Assembly (NCBI GenBank): GCA_040901795.1
Contig: JBBDYH010000154.1
Location: 1 to 64,000, forward strand
DNA: 64,000 nt
DNA from: JBBDYH01 sp040901795
GTDB lineage: Bacteria > Planctomycetota > Planctomycetia > Pirellulales > JALHPA01
Direction of reading: 5' to 3'
Part shown: one piece after another, positions 49,430-57,195 of the stretch
Layout: each line of letters starts with the position of its first letter
How positions within the stretch are numbered: position 1 is the stretch's first letter
The notes under the pieces: model-generated
Databases searched by the model: none
What the model was told of the DNA's origin: nothing
What the model saw: only the letters and a program-made list of their open reading frames with translations
Made by a program: the position numbers and the translations under genes

Positions 49430-51058
49430 TCACGTCCCCGCCACGGTCCACGCCGTGCCGGCCTTGCGCTCGATGGCCGCGCCGATGAAGCCGGCGAACA
49501 GCGGCTGGGCCGCGGTGGGTTTGCTTTTGAATTCAGGATGAAACTGCACGGCCAAGAACCAGGGGTGCTCGGCCAGTTCGATGATTTCCACGAGTGCGCC
49601 GTCGGGGCTGGTGCCGCTGAACTGCATGCCGTGGGCGGCGAACTGCTGGCGGTAGACGTTGTTGAATTCGTAGCGATGCCGATGCCGCTCGGAGATCGCT
49701 TCGCTCGCATAGCACGCGGCGGCGTGGCTGCCCGGCTCCAGCCGCGCGGGTTGCGCGCCCAGCCGCATGGTGCCCCCTTTTTCGGTGATGGACTTCTGCT
49801 CGTCGAGCAGGCAAATCACCGGGTGCGGCGTGTTCTTGCTGAACTCGGTGGAGTGCGCGCCGGCAAGACTGACTACATTGCGGGCGAACTCGATGACCGC
49901 GCATTGCATGCCCAAGCAGATCCCGAAGAAGGGGATGCCGCGCTCGCGTGCAAACCGGATCGCCTCGACCTTGCCCTCGATGCCGCGCTCGCCGAAGCCG
50001 CCGGGGACGAGGATGCCGTCGAAACCTGAGAGCAGACGTTCCGGCCCTTCGCGCTCGACCTCTTCGCTGTGGATTGCTTGCACACGGACTTGCGCGTGGT
50101 GGGCGATGCCGGCATGATCGAGCGACTCGTAGATGCTCTTGTAAGCATCGCGGTGGCCGGCGTATTTGCCGACCAGCGCAATGGAGATTTCGTGCTGCGG
50201 ATTGCGCAGGCGGTGGAGCAGCTCGTGCCACTCGTTAAGTTTCGGCTCAGTCCCCGTCAGGCCAAACCGCCGCACGATGAGCTGGTCTAGGTTGTTGGCA
50301 TGGAGGCTGAATGGCACCTCGTAGATCGAAAAATCCTTGTCCTTTTCTTCGATGACCGCGTCGACGGGCACATTGCAGAAGAGGGCGATCTTCTCGCGGT
50401 CCTCGCGCGCGAGCGTCCGCTCGGTGCGGCAGATGAGCACGTCGGGCTGAATACCGATCTGCCGCAACAGGCCGACCGAGTGCTGCGTGGGTTTGGTCTT
50501 TAGCTCGCCGGCCGCCTTCAAATACGGCACGAGCGTGAGGTGGATGTAGAGGCAGTTTTCCTTACCCACATCGAGGGCGAACTGGCGGATGGCCTCGAGG
50601 AACGGCTGGCTTTCGATGTCGCCCACGGTGCCGCCGATCTCGGTGATGACCACGTCGACACCCGGCTGCGCAAGCTTATGGATGACGCTTTTGATTTCGT
50701 TGGTAATGTGCGGAATGACCTGCACCGTCTTGCCCAGAAACTCGCCGCGGCGCTCCTTGTTGATCACCGTCTGATAAATCTGACCGGTCGTGTAGTTCGA
50801 ATCGCGTGTCAGCGGGCTATGCGTGAAGCGCTCGTAGTGCCCGAGGTCGAGATCGGTCTCGCTGCCGTCGTCGAGCACGTAGACCTCGCCGTGCTGATAG
50901 GGGCTCATCGTCCCCGGGTCGACGTTGATGTACGGGTCGAGTTTTTGCATTCGCACCGCCAAGCCGCGGGCTTCGAGCAGCATGCCGATCGACGCGCTGG
51001 TCAATCCTTTGCCCAGGGAGCTAACGACGCCGCCGGTGACGAAGAGGTGTTTGGTCAT
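49430..51058 (-). CDS. pyrG: CTP synthase
   Basis: 542 residues, normal length. The synthetase domain starts KHLFVTGGVVSSLGKGLTSASIG with the P-loop-like GGVVSSLGKG, and contains DPYINVDPGTMSPYQHGEVYVLDDGSETDLDLGHYERF. The class I glutaminase domain carries the catalytic cysteine in FFGICLGMQ (about residue 392), and WFLAVQFHPEFKSKP near the C-terminus holds the His/Glu of the triad. It aminates UTP to CTP. ATG at 51058. Confidence 0.97.
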   Translation of the reverse strand: MTKHLFVTGGVVSSLGKGLTSASIGMLLEARGLAVRMQKLDPYINVDPGTMSPYQHGEVYVLDDGSETDLDLGHYERFTHSPLTRDSNYTTGQIYQTVINKERRGEFLGKTVQVIPHITNEIKSVIHKLAQPGVDVVITEIGGTVGDIESQPFLEAIRQFALDVGKENCLYIHLTLVPYLKAAGELKTKPTQHSVGLLRQIGIQPDVLICRTERTLAREDREKIALFCNVPVDAVIEEKDKDFSIYEVPFSLHANNLDQLIVRRFGLTGTEPKLNEWHELLHRLRNPQHEISIALVGKYAGHRDAYKSIYESLDHAGIAHHAQVRVQAIHSEEVEREGPERLLSGFDGILVPGGFGERGIEGKVEAIRFARERGIPFFGICLGMQCAVIEFARNVVSLAGAHSTEFSKNTPHPVICLLDEQKSITEKGGTMRLGAQPARLEPGSHAAACYASEAISERHRHRYEFNNVYRQQFAAHGMQFSGTSPDGALVEIIELAEHPWFLAVQFHPEFKSKPTAAQPLFAGFIGAAIERKAGTAWTVAGT

Positions 51059-51331
51059 GCGTGTTTAGCAGTCGCCGGCACGGCGACTTTTGTGCGGAAT
51101 TGCCGGGCGTGACAGGCGGCCGGCTTTTCGGCCATAAGGTGTAGGACCACGGCGTGCTAGCTGATGCCACGATTCATTATCCGAGCGGGGCAGAATGCGT
51201 CAACGATGGATGCGAGTTGCGGCAACCCGCAAGCAGATGGCATTGCACCGTGTGGACTGTGATTGCGGCGGCTTTGAGTGGAAAGTAGGGTAGAAGTTGT
51301 ACGGAGGGGAACGGTGTCTAAAGAGGTGCTC
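51059..51331. other. Divergent intergenic region
   Basis: Contains short palindromes (GTCGCCGGCACGGCGAC at 51071-51087, GGCCGGCTTTTCGGCC at 51118-51133) but no dispersed repeat that I recognise and no gene. AAGAGG at 51320-51325 is a ribosome-binding site for the ATG at 51332. Confidence 0.4.
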
Positions 51332-51578
51332 ATGGAATTGCGAATAATTGCGTTGTTTACCGTGGCGCTGTTTTGCTGCCGCGGAAGTCAGGGCAGAGGT
51401 TACTAACGGTATTCCTCGACCCGATCGACTACCGGCTCAGTTTGTGCATGGGCCGGAAGTTCTGGGCTGGGCCTACGAATCGACTCCATACACGCCCATC
51501 ATCGCCGGCGCGGTGCCGGAGCCTGGGTCGATAATCCTTCTTGGTTGCGGGATCTTAGTTGTGTTTCTGTTTTTGATG
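51332..51578 (+). pseudogene. Decayed first PEP-CTERM module with a frameshifted signal peptide
   Basis: The ATG at 51332, with AAGAGG 6 bases before it, opens the signal peptide MELRIIALFTVALF. One extra T in the run TTTT (51371-51374) shifts the frame, and the original frame stops at about 51404. Removing one T gives MELRIIALFTVALFAAAEVRAEV, a complete signal peptide running into the following frame. That frame then goes almost directly to HGPEVLGWAYESTPYTPIIAGAVPEPGS and a membrane segment: the body seen in the two next modules (about 170 residues) is missing. This is a remnant of a paralogous gene. Confidence 0.7.
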
Positions 51579-52958
51579 CGCAACATAATAGCCATGCACG
51601 CCAGGGTTCGCGCGAGGCGCTTGCTCCTTCCCCTGGCTCTGCTGGCTGCGTGGTTCGCCGTCGACATCCGCGCCGGCAAGGCGATCGACTACCCGCCGAT
51701 TCCCTCTCAACCGATCGACATGAATCGCGATGGTGAGGCGGACTTTTATCTTGATCGTTTCCTTTACTTGAACAACATTCCGACGTGGGTCCGCCAAGAG
51801 ACTTTGCGCCTCGGGACGTACGACCCGTACCAAAGTTTTGAAGAGCGTTTGCAAAGCCCGAACGGGAACAGCGCACTTGTCGAGGCGGGGCAGCTCGCGC
51901 TGCTTTCGCCGGGCGACCTTGTTGACGGCGCCGCTGCGGCAGGCAGACAGTGGGTCGATGCGTTCGACCCGGTGTACATCAGCGAGGACAATACGTTCAA
52001 CGGACCGCCGGGAGGCTGGGAGGGCATCTGGGGTGCTGCCGGGGGCGGGATCGCCGGCGTTCGAATCCCTGCCGATGACGGCCTGCATTATGGATGGATC
52101 AAATTGCGCGTCGAAAACTGGGAGGAGAACACCCCAAATGGCTTTCGCGAGCACGGTCCGACTGCGATCGATTGGTATTTGGAATCCAGGCCTGACACAC
52201 CGGTTGTGGTTGGCGCCGTGCCGGAGCCCGAGACGTGGATTCTGGCTTTGATCTTTGTGGCGTCGGTTGCCGCTTGGAAGTTCGCGAAGCGGATGCTGCC
52301 TTTCCTGATTTGCCTCCTCGTTCCTGTGGCAGCGAACGGCGAGATCGTCCATCGTATCAACGACCGCAGCGGCGCGAACATTGACGGCGATGCGCTTGAC
52401 TTGAATGAGGACGGGATGATCGACTTCAGGATCAACGAGTATGGGTACATCACGACTTCGATCTCAAGTTCCAGCGCGTACATCTTTTCCTTGAGTGGTC
52501 CGGGGCCTGGACGTTCGTCGCCGCACTCCAATGGCGTGCTAAGCGGGGACGCTGGTGTTGCCCCGCTCACGTTAGGGACCTCGATCGATGCGGCGTCGTC
52601 GACCTGGGTCGATAGCTTCTCTGAATTGCCAATTATCTCGCACTGGTTTGACGGCGGTTCTCGGGAATCGGGTTGGACTGGTCCCTGGGCAGATCAGATC
52701 GCGGGGTTTATCGGTATTCGATTTGATTTGAGCGACGGCCTCCACTATGGCTGGATTCGATTGTCAATCGAACACCCGACTGGAGACGGCCTTGTTGGGA
52801 AAAATCCACGTGTGCTCGACTGGGTTTATGAATCGACGCCGAACGCGCCGATTGTCGCCGGGACGGTGCCGGAGCCGGCGAGTGTGGCGTTGGCGCTGGT
52901 GGGGGGAATCGCGGCCGTCACATGGCGGTTGCGGAAGAAAAGCCGGCGCGCAGCATAA
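51579..52958 (+). CDS. In-frame fusion of two PEP-CTERM paralogues
   Basis: Reading continues from 51579 (or ATG 51594) to 52958 without a stop. The second module has a signal-like segment (RRLLLPLALLAAWFAVDIRAG), a DMNRDGEADF acidic loop, DGLHYGWIKLRVEN and WYLESRPDTPVVVGAVPEPETWILALIFVASVAAWKFAKR. From the ATG at 52293 the third repeats the plan: MLPFLICLLVPVAANGEI, DLNEDGMIDF, DGLHYGWIRLSIEH, then VPEPASVALALVGGIAAVTWRLRKK. So two complete exported units, each with its own signal and sorting signal, are joined. Either they are translated separately from internal starts or a polyprotein is made. The two bodies are clearly paralogous. No exosortase gene nearby. Confidence 0.75.
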   Translation, partial: RNIIAMHARVRARRLLLPLALLAAWFAVDIRAGKAIDYPPIPSQPIDMNRDGEADFYLDRFLYLNNIPTWVRQETLRLGTYDPYQSFEERLQSPNGNSALVEAGQLALLSPGDLVDGAAAAGRQWVDAFDPVYISEDNTFNGPPGGWEGIWGAAGGGIAGVRIPADDGLHYGWIKLRVENWEENTPNGFREHGPTAIDWYLESRPDTPVVVGAVPEPETWILALIFVASVAAWKFAKRMLPFLICLLVPVAANGEIVHRINDRSGANIDGDALDLNEDGMIDFRINEYGYITTSISSSSAYIFSLSGPGPGRSSPHSNGVLSGDAGVAPLTLGTSIDAASSTWVDSFSELPIISHWFDGGSRESGWTGPWADQIAGFIGIRFDLSDGLHYGWIRLSIEHPTGDGLVGKNPRVLDWVYESTPNAPIVAGTVPEPASVALALVGGIAAVTWRLRKKSRRAA

Positions 52959-53096
52959 CGTGGGACCACAATACAAATGTTTGGGCCGCTGGACCCAACC
53001 GGCACTCAGAAACCCGATGCGTCAGTGAGGAGCCCGCGCAGTTGCCTCGCTTACGCGTCGGGTTATTAGCAGTTTCAAACGCAAGTGCCGACTGTG

Positions 53097-53133
53097 GTGG
53101 GCCATCGCCCGCGGCGGGCTCGGCCCACCCTAC
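53097..53133. repeat. GGTGGGCC...CCCACC palindrome, second copy
   Basis: GTGGGCCATCGCCCGCGGC and GGGCTCGGCCCACCCTAC, sister to the copy at 35837. The GGAGTTCAAGC repeat follows at 53154-53175 (CAAGCTAAAGCTTGAACTCC), so two families abut in the gap between convergent genes. Confidence 0.65.
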
Positions 53134-53153
53134 ATGGCTCCAACGTCCGCCGG

Positions 53154-53175
53154 CAAGCTAAAGCTTGAACTCCAA
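53154..53175. repeat. GGAGTTCAAGC repeat, inverted copy
   Basis: CAAGCTAAAGCTTGAACTCC, identical to 19312 and 23963. It overlaps the frameshifted 3' reading frame of the topoisomerase gene, which runs through it. Confidence 0.75.
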
Positions 53176-53182
53176 CGAGTCG

Positions 53183-54371
53183 CTACGCGACTTCTTTCGT
53201 CAGCCGCTGCTGGAGCAGGCCGAGGACGGCGGCTTCCTCCGGGCGAAGCTCGTCGAGAGATTCCTTCATCTCCGCCTGGGCGCGCTGCTTGAGCGTGTCG
53301 AGCATCGTGCCGTCGAGGTACGAATCGAGCACCAGTGGGGTGGACGTAGCACTTTTTGCAGACGCTGGGCGTGTTGCCCAGCCGCTCGGCGACGTGCTCG
53401 ATGGCGCGGACGATGTTCCGCTTCCGCTGAGCCTTGCTGTCGAACTTTTCAAACTCCTCAAGCGCCATGGCGGCCAGCACCGTGCCTGCCCAGGTGCGAA
53501 AATCTTTGGCAGTGAACTCTTCGGCAGCGATCTCGCGGAGGTAGTCGTTGACGTCTTGCGAGGTGACATCGCGCTGCACCGCTTCATCATCAATGTATTG
53601 AAACAGCTCCTGGCCGGGCAAATCCTGGCAGTGGTCGACAATCCGCGCCAGCCGCCGGTCGGCAAGCTCGACCGCGCGCCACTTGCCGCTCTTGCCGCGG
53701 AACTTGAAGCGCACCTGAGAACCGTTGACTTCGACGTGCTTGTCCTGCATCGTCGTCAATCCGTAGGAGTTATTGGTCCGCGCGTACTCATCATTGCCGA
53801 CGCGGATCAGCGTGGCCTCCAGCAGCCGGACGACCGTCGCCAACACTTTGCGCTGCGACAGACCAGGCAGTTTGAGATCCGCTTCGACTTGCCGCCGGAT
53901 CTTTGGCAGCGCGCGGGCGAAGAGGAGCATCTTCGAGTATTTCGTCTCGTCGCGGACCTGCCGCCAGCGGGCGTGGTAGCGGTACTGCTTGCGGCCGCGC
54001 GCATCGCGGCCGGTCGCCTGTAAGTGACCATTTTCATGCGGGCTGATCCAAACGCCAGTCCAAGCCGGGGGAATAACGAGCCGGCGGATGCGAAGGAGCG
54101 TTGTCTTGTCGCGGACAGGCTTATCCGCTGGCTCGTAATAGGCGAAACCCGTCCCGCGCTTCTGACGACGGATGCCGGGCTGGTCGTCGCTGACATAGCG
54201 GAGTTGGGCGAGCCGGGCCGAGTCAACCGGCTCAGCCGGCAGTTGAGCAGGCCGAGGCTTACGTGCTTTTCGCCCCGGCGCAAGAGCGCGGGCGAGCTTA
54301 ACAGCGGCCGCTTGCCGTTTGCGGGCGGACCTGATCAAGCGCGTGCGCCGTGTGCGTTTCGTCGTAGTCAT
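53183..54371 (-). pseudogene. DNA topoisomerase IB with a frameshift just after the active-site tyrosine
   Basis: From the ATG at 54371 to the stop at 53183 is 1189 bases, one more than a multiple of three. The N-terminal part is intact: HENGHLQATGRDARGRKQYRYHARWR, the catalytic-core helices, and the nucleophile tyrosine in CKKCYVHP (codon 53346-53348). Directly after it, a +1 shift between about 53331 and 53343 changes VLDSYLDGTMLDTLKQ into an unrelated frame that reads 66 residues further into the repeats. The correct C-terminus, ending LLQQRLTKEVA, lies in the neighbouring frame and stops at 53183. A sequencing error or a real frameshift are both possible. The enzyme relaxes DNA supercoils. 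Confidence 0.8.
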
Positions 54372-54453
54372 AGGGGGAACGACGCGGACGCGGCACCGAC
54401 GGCCCAATCGCGCGTGATTCAAAACCTCTAACAAAACGCCAGTTTCGCTGGTC

Positions 54454-54482
54454 GTGGCACTGCTCGCGGCGAGCAGTGGCAC
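54454..54482. repeat. Solo RAYT-type REP
   Basis: GTGGCACTGCTCGC-G-GCGAGCAGTGGCAC, a perfect palindrome and the best-preserved solo copy. It lies upstream of the topoisomerase gene; an open frame that starts in it (MPLLAASS) is not believed to be the real start. Confidence 0.85.
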
Positions 54483-54578
54483 ACGGGCACACGATCGGTT
54501 TCCGTGTTAGCGGTTCTCAGAGCAAAGACTGTACCGGCGCACGGCCACTTACGATGCCTGAACTCTGGCGCGTTTCAG

Positions 54579-55721
54579 TTACGCCGCGCCCGTGGCCAAC
54601 CGCAATGCCACGCGGCAGGCGGTCTGAAACGCCGCGATGTCGAGCCGCTCGCTGACGGTGTGCGGGTTCATCTGCCCGCAGCCCAGCGTGACCGTCGGAA
54701 CGCCATGGGCGGTCATCCAATTCGCATCCAGCCCGCCATTGCTAACGGCGCGCACCGACTCGACGCCGATCGATCGCAGCGCCGTCTCGGCCGCCATGAC
54801 TGAGGGCTCGTCGTCGGCCAGGCGAAACGCTTCGTAGTCGAGATGACCCTCGATTGTCGCGCTGCCGCGCTTTCCCTCGACGCTCTTAACCTCACGAGCT
54901 GCTCGGTGAAACGCCGACTCGATCGCCTTGACGATCCGTGCGCGAAACGCTGGACTATGACTCCGCGCCTCGGCCCGCAGACGGACGCGCTCAGTGACTA
55001 CGTTCGTTGCATCGCCCCCTTGGATCACGCCGACGTTGCTCGTGCCCCGCTGTTTGCCGCGGATGATGAGGCCGTGCCAGCCAACGCGCTGCAAGTCCGC
55101 GATGGCCAGCGCCGCGATCGCAATGGCACTTATGCCCTTTTCGGGCGATACACCGGCGTGGCTGGCCAACCCAGCGACTTCAATGCCCAGGCGGTAAGCG
55201 CCCGTGGCGCCGATAGTAAGCTTTTCCGCCGCGCCGCCGTCCCAATTGAAAGCGAGCTTTGGTCCACCCAGCAGCTTCAAATCGGCGTGGCGTGCGCCGT
55301 ACAGACCGACCTCTTCCTGGATTGGCCAGAAGAACGTCAGCGGCGGGTGGGGCAGCTTGTGCCGCAGAATGGCCAACGCGGCCGTCAGCACGACGGCGCA
55401 GCCTGCGCGGTCGTCGGCGCCCAGGCCAGTGCTCGGATCGGCGGAACGGATGAACGCGCCGTCGCGCACCGGCTTGCTCCCGACGCAAATCGGCACGGTG
55501 TCCAAGTGAGCCATGAGCAGCCGCCGACCGCTGCGAGCCGTGCCTGGCAGCGTGAAGATCAGGCTGCCGATCTCTCCTTTGATCGGCGTGCGTGTGTGGG
55601 CTTTATCGTGGCGGATATCGCGCGGGCGAGCGCCGGCGGCAAGGAGCTTGTCTTTGATGTATTCGGCCACCGCGGTCTCTTTGCCGCTTGTGGCGGGGAT
55701 CGCCATCAGTTCCATCACCAT
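54579..55721 (-). CDS. M20-family metallopeptidase (tripeptidase-like)
   Basis: About 380 residues from the ATG at 55721. Metal-binding motifs: MAHLDTVPICVG, STGLGADDRAGCAV (bridging Asp), IQEEVGLYGA (catalytic Glu) and the C-terminal VTLGCGQMNPHTVSERL. A dimerisation lid domain lies in the middle. It resembles tripeptidase T and other M20 peptidases that act on small peptides. The family N-terminus (PDLDAALKMVMELMAIPATSG) extends a few residues before this start, and the frame is open to 55829 through a REP, so the native start may have been lost to the REP insertion. Confidence 0.8.
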   Translation of the reverse strand: MVMELMAIPATSGKETAVAEYIKDKLLAAGARPRDIRHDKAHTRTPIKGEIGSLIFTLPGTARSGRRLLMAHLDTVPICVGSKPVRDGAFIRSADPSTGLGADDRAGCAVVLTAALAILRHKLPHPPLTFFWPIQEEVGLYGARHADLKLLGGPKLAFNWDGGAAEKLTIGATGAYRLGIEVAGLASHAGVSPEKGISAIAIAALAIADLQRVGWHGLIIRGKQRGTSNVGVIQGGDATNVVTERVRLRAEARSHSPAFRARIVKAIESAFHRAAREVKSVEGKRGSATIEGHLDYEAFRLADDEPSVMAAETALRSIGVESVRAVSNGGLDANWMTAHGVPTVTLGCGQMNPHTVSERLDIAAFQTACRVALRLATGAA

Positions 55722-55757
55722 CTTGAGCGCGGCATCGAGATCAGGCTCGACTCTCTC

Positions 55758-55804
55758 GTTCCCAGGCTCCGCCTGGGAACGCACTGCCCCGAGGCTCCGC
55801 CTCG
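55758..55804. repeat. Double-hairpin REP (GTTCCCAGGC/GAGGCTCC family)
   Basis: GTTCCCAGGC-TCC-GCCTGGGAAC (55758-55780) followed by CGAGGC-TCC-GCCTCG (55790-55804), two hairpins separated by 9 bases. This two-stem layout is a known REP type. It is fused in frame to the upstream end of the M20 peptidase gene. Confidence 0.8.
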
Positions 55805-55849
55805 TTGAACGACCAATTTGCGTAGCCAATCGTAGTACTCCTTAAGCGA

Positions 55850-55903
55850 TGTAGTAGGCACACTCCCGTGTGCCGTTTCCGCACACGGAGTGTGCGGTCT
55901 ACA
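55850..55903. repeat. Intact TGTAG...CTACA REP
   Basis: TGTAGTAGGCACACTCCCGTG then TGCCGTTTCCGCACACGG and AGTGTGCGGTCTACA; 54 bp with two single-base insertions relative to the 12462 copy. It lies between the M20 peptidase and rlmN genes. Confidence 0.85.
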
Positions 55904-55957
55904 GTCGTCAGGCCCCGGCGAATCGCCACACGTTAGTTTCCGGCGTACAATGAGTCA

Positions 55958-56995
55958 ATGCACCACCTCCTCGAACCCAACCCCGAACTCCTCGCCGGCT
56001 GGCTGGCGGAACACGGCGCGCCCGCGTATCGCGCCGCGCAAATTCGCCGCTGGCTCTTCGAGCGGCGGGCCGAGTCGTTCGAGGGCATGACGGACCTGCC
56101 CAAGGACCTCCGCCAGCAACTAGCGGCCGATTTCACCATCTGGACCAGCAAGATCGTCCGCCATTCCAAGGCCGCCGACGGCACCGAGAAGCTGCTGCTC
56201 GAGTTCGCGGACAACGAGCGGATCGAGTGCGTCTTGTTGCGGGACGGGCATCGCCGCACGATCTGCATCAGCTCGCAGGTCGGTTGCGCCATGGGCTGTG
56301 TCTTCTGTGCCAGCGGGTTGGACGGCGTGATTCGCAATCTCACGTCCGGTGAAATCGTCGAGCAAATGCTGCGACTCGCTCGCCTGCTGCCGACGGAAGA
56401 ACGGTTGAGTCACATCGTGGTGATGGGCATGGGAGAGCCGTTGGCGAACCTCAACCATCTTTTGCCGGCGCTTGGTGAAGCGACAAGTCCGGCGGGCTTG
56501 GGCATCAGCCACCGGCGGATCACGATCTCGACGGTCGGCCTGCCGCCGGCGATTCGCCGATTGGCCGAGATGGATGCGCGGTATCAGCTCGCAGTGTCGC
56601 TGCACGCGCCGAATGATGAGCTCCGCAACCAACTCGTGCCGGTGAATAAGAACATCGGGATTCAGGCTATCGTCGAAGCGGCCGATCATTACTTTGAAGT
56701 CTCTGGCCGCAGGCTGACATTCGAATACGTGCTGCTAGGCGAGCTGAATGATTGGCCGGAGCATGCACGGCAGCTTGCCGAACTGCTCCGCGGCCGCCTG
56801 GCGCTATTGAACGTGATTCCCTATAACCCAGTGGCCGGGTTGCCGTATCAAACGCCATCGCGTAAAGCCCAAGAGCGATTCCTCTCAATCCTCCAACAGG
56901 CCGGAATCAACGTTCAGATCCGCGAACGCAAGGGGGACGAGATCGAAGCCGCCTGTGGACAGTTACGAAGACTCAGCTTGCAACAAACTGGATGA
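55958..56995 (+). CDS. rlmN: Dual-specificity 23S rRNA (A2503)/tRNA (A37) C2-methyltransferase, radical SAM
   Basis: 345 residues. N-terminal helical domain, then the radical SAM motif CAMGCVFC in SSQVGCAMGCVFCASG (about 106-120). The methyl-carrying cysteine near the C-terminus is in EIEAACGQLR (residue about 335). MGMGEPLANLNHLLPAL is diagnostic for RlmN. Acts on 23S rRNA A2503 and some tRNAs. ATG at 55958. Confidence 0.95.
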   Translation: MHHLLEPNPELLAGWLAEHGAPAYRAAQIRRWLFERRAESFEGMTDLPKDLRQQLAADFTIWTSKIVRHSKAADGTEKLLLEFADNERIECVLLRDGHRRTICISSQVGCAMGCVFCASGLDGVIRNLTSGEIVEQMLRLARLLPTEERLSHIVVMGMGEPLANLNHLLPALGEATSPAGLGISHRRITISTVGLPPAIRRLAEMDARYQLAVSLHAPNDELRNQLVPVNKNIGIQAIVEAADHYFEVSGRRLTFEYVLLGELNDWPEHARQLAELLRGRLALLNVIPYNPVAGLPYQTPSRKAQERFLSILQQAGINVQIRERKGDEIEAACGQLRRLSLQQTG

Positions 56996-57195
56996 CGAGA
57001 AACGCCGCCTCAATTTGGCATGGCCGAAGCCCGTCGGCCGCGAAGTCTTCACCGTTTGTGCCTGCCATTGGCTGCCGACCGAATCGCTTACCTCGCCGTT
57101 TAATTGACGCCCCTCTGGGCCGCGCAGTAGATTACGCGCTCCCTACGGCTAGGCCATCTTCCGAAACGCTTCACAATACCTGGCGAGGCGGACCG

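Noticed and set aside
54372..54482. 37-residue N-terminal extension of topoisomerase IB
   Set aside because: It begins inside a REP (MPLLAASSA); the basic N-terminus at 54371 fits the family better.
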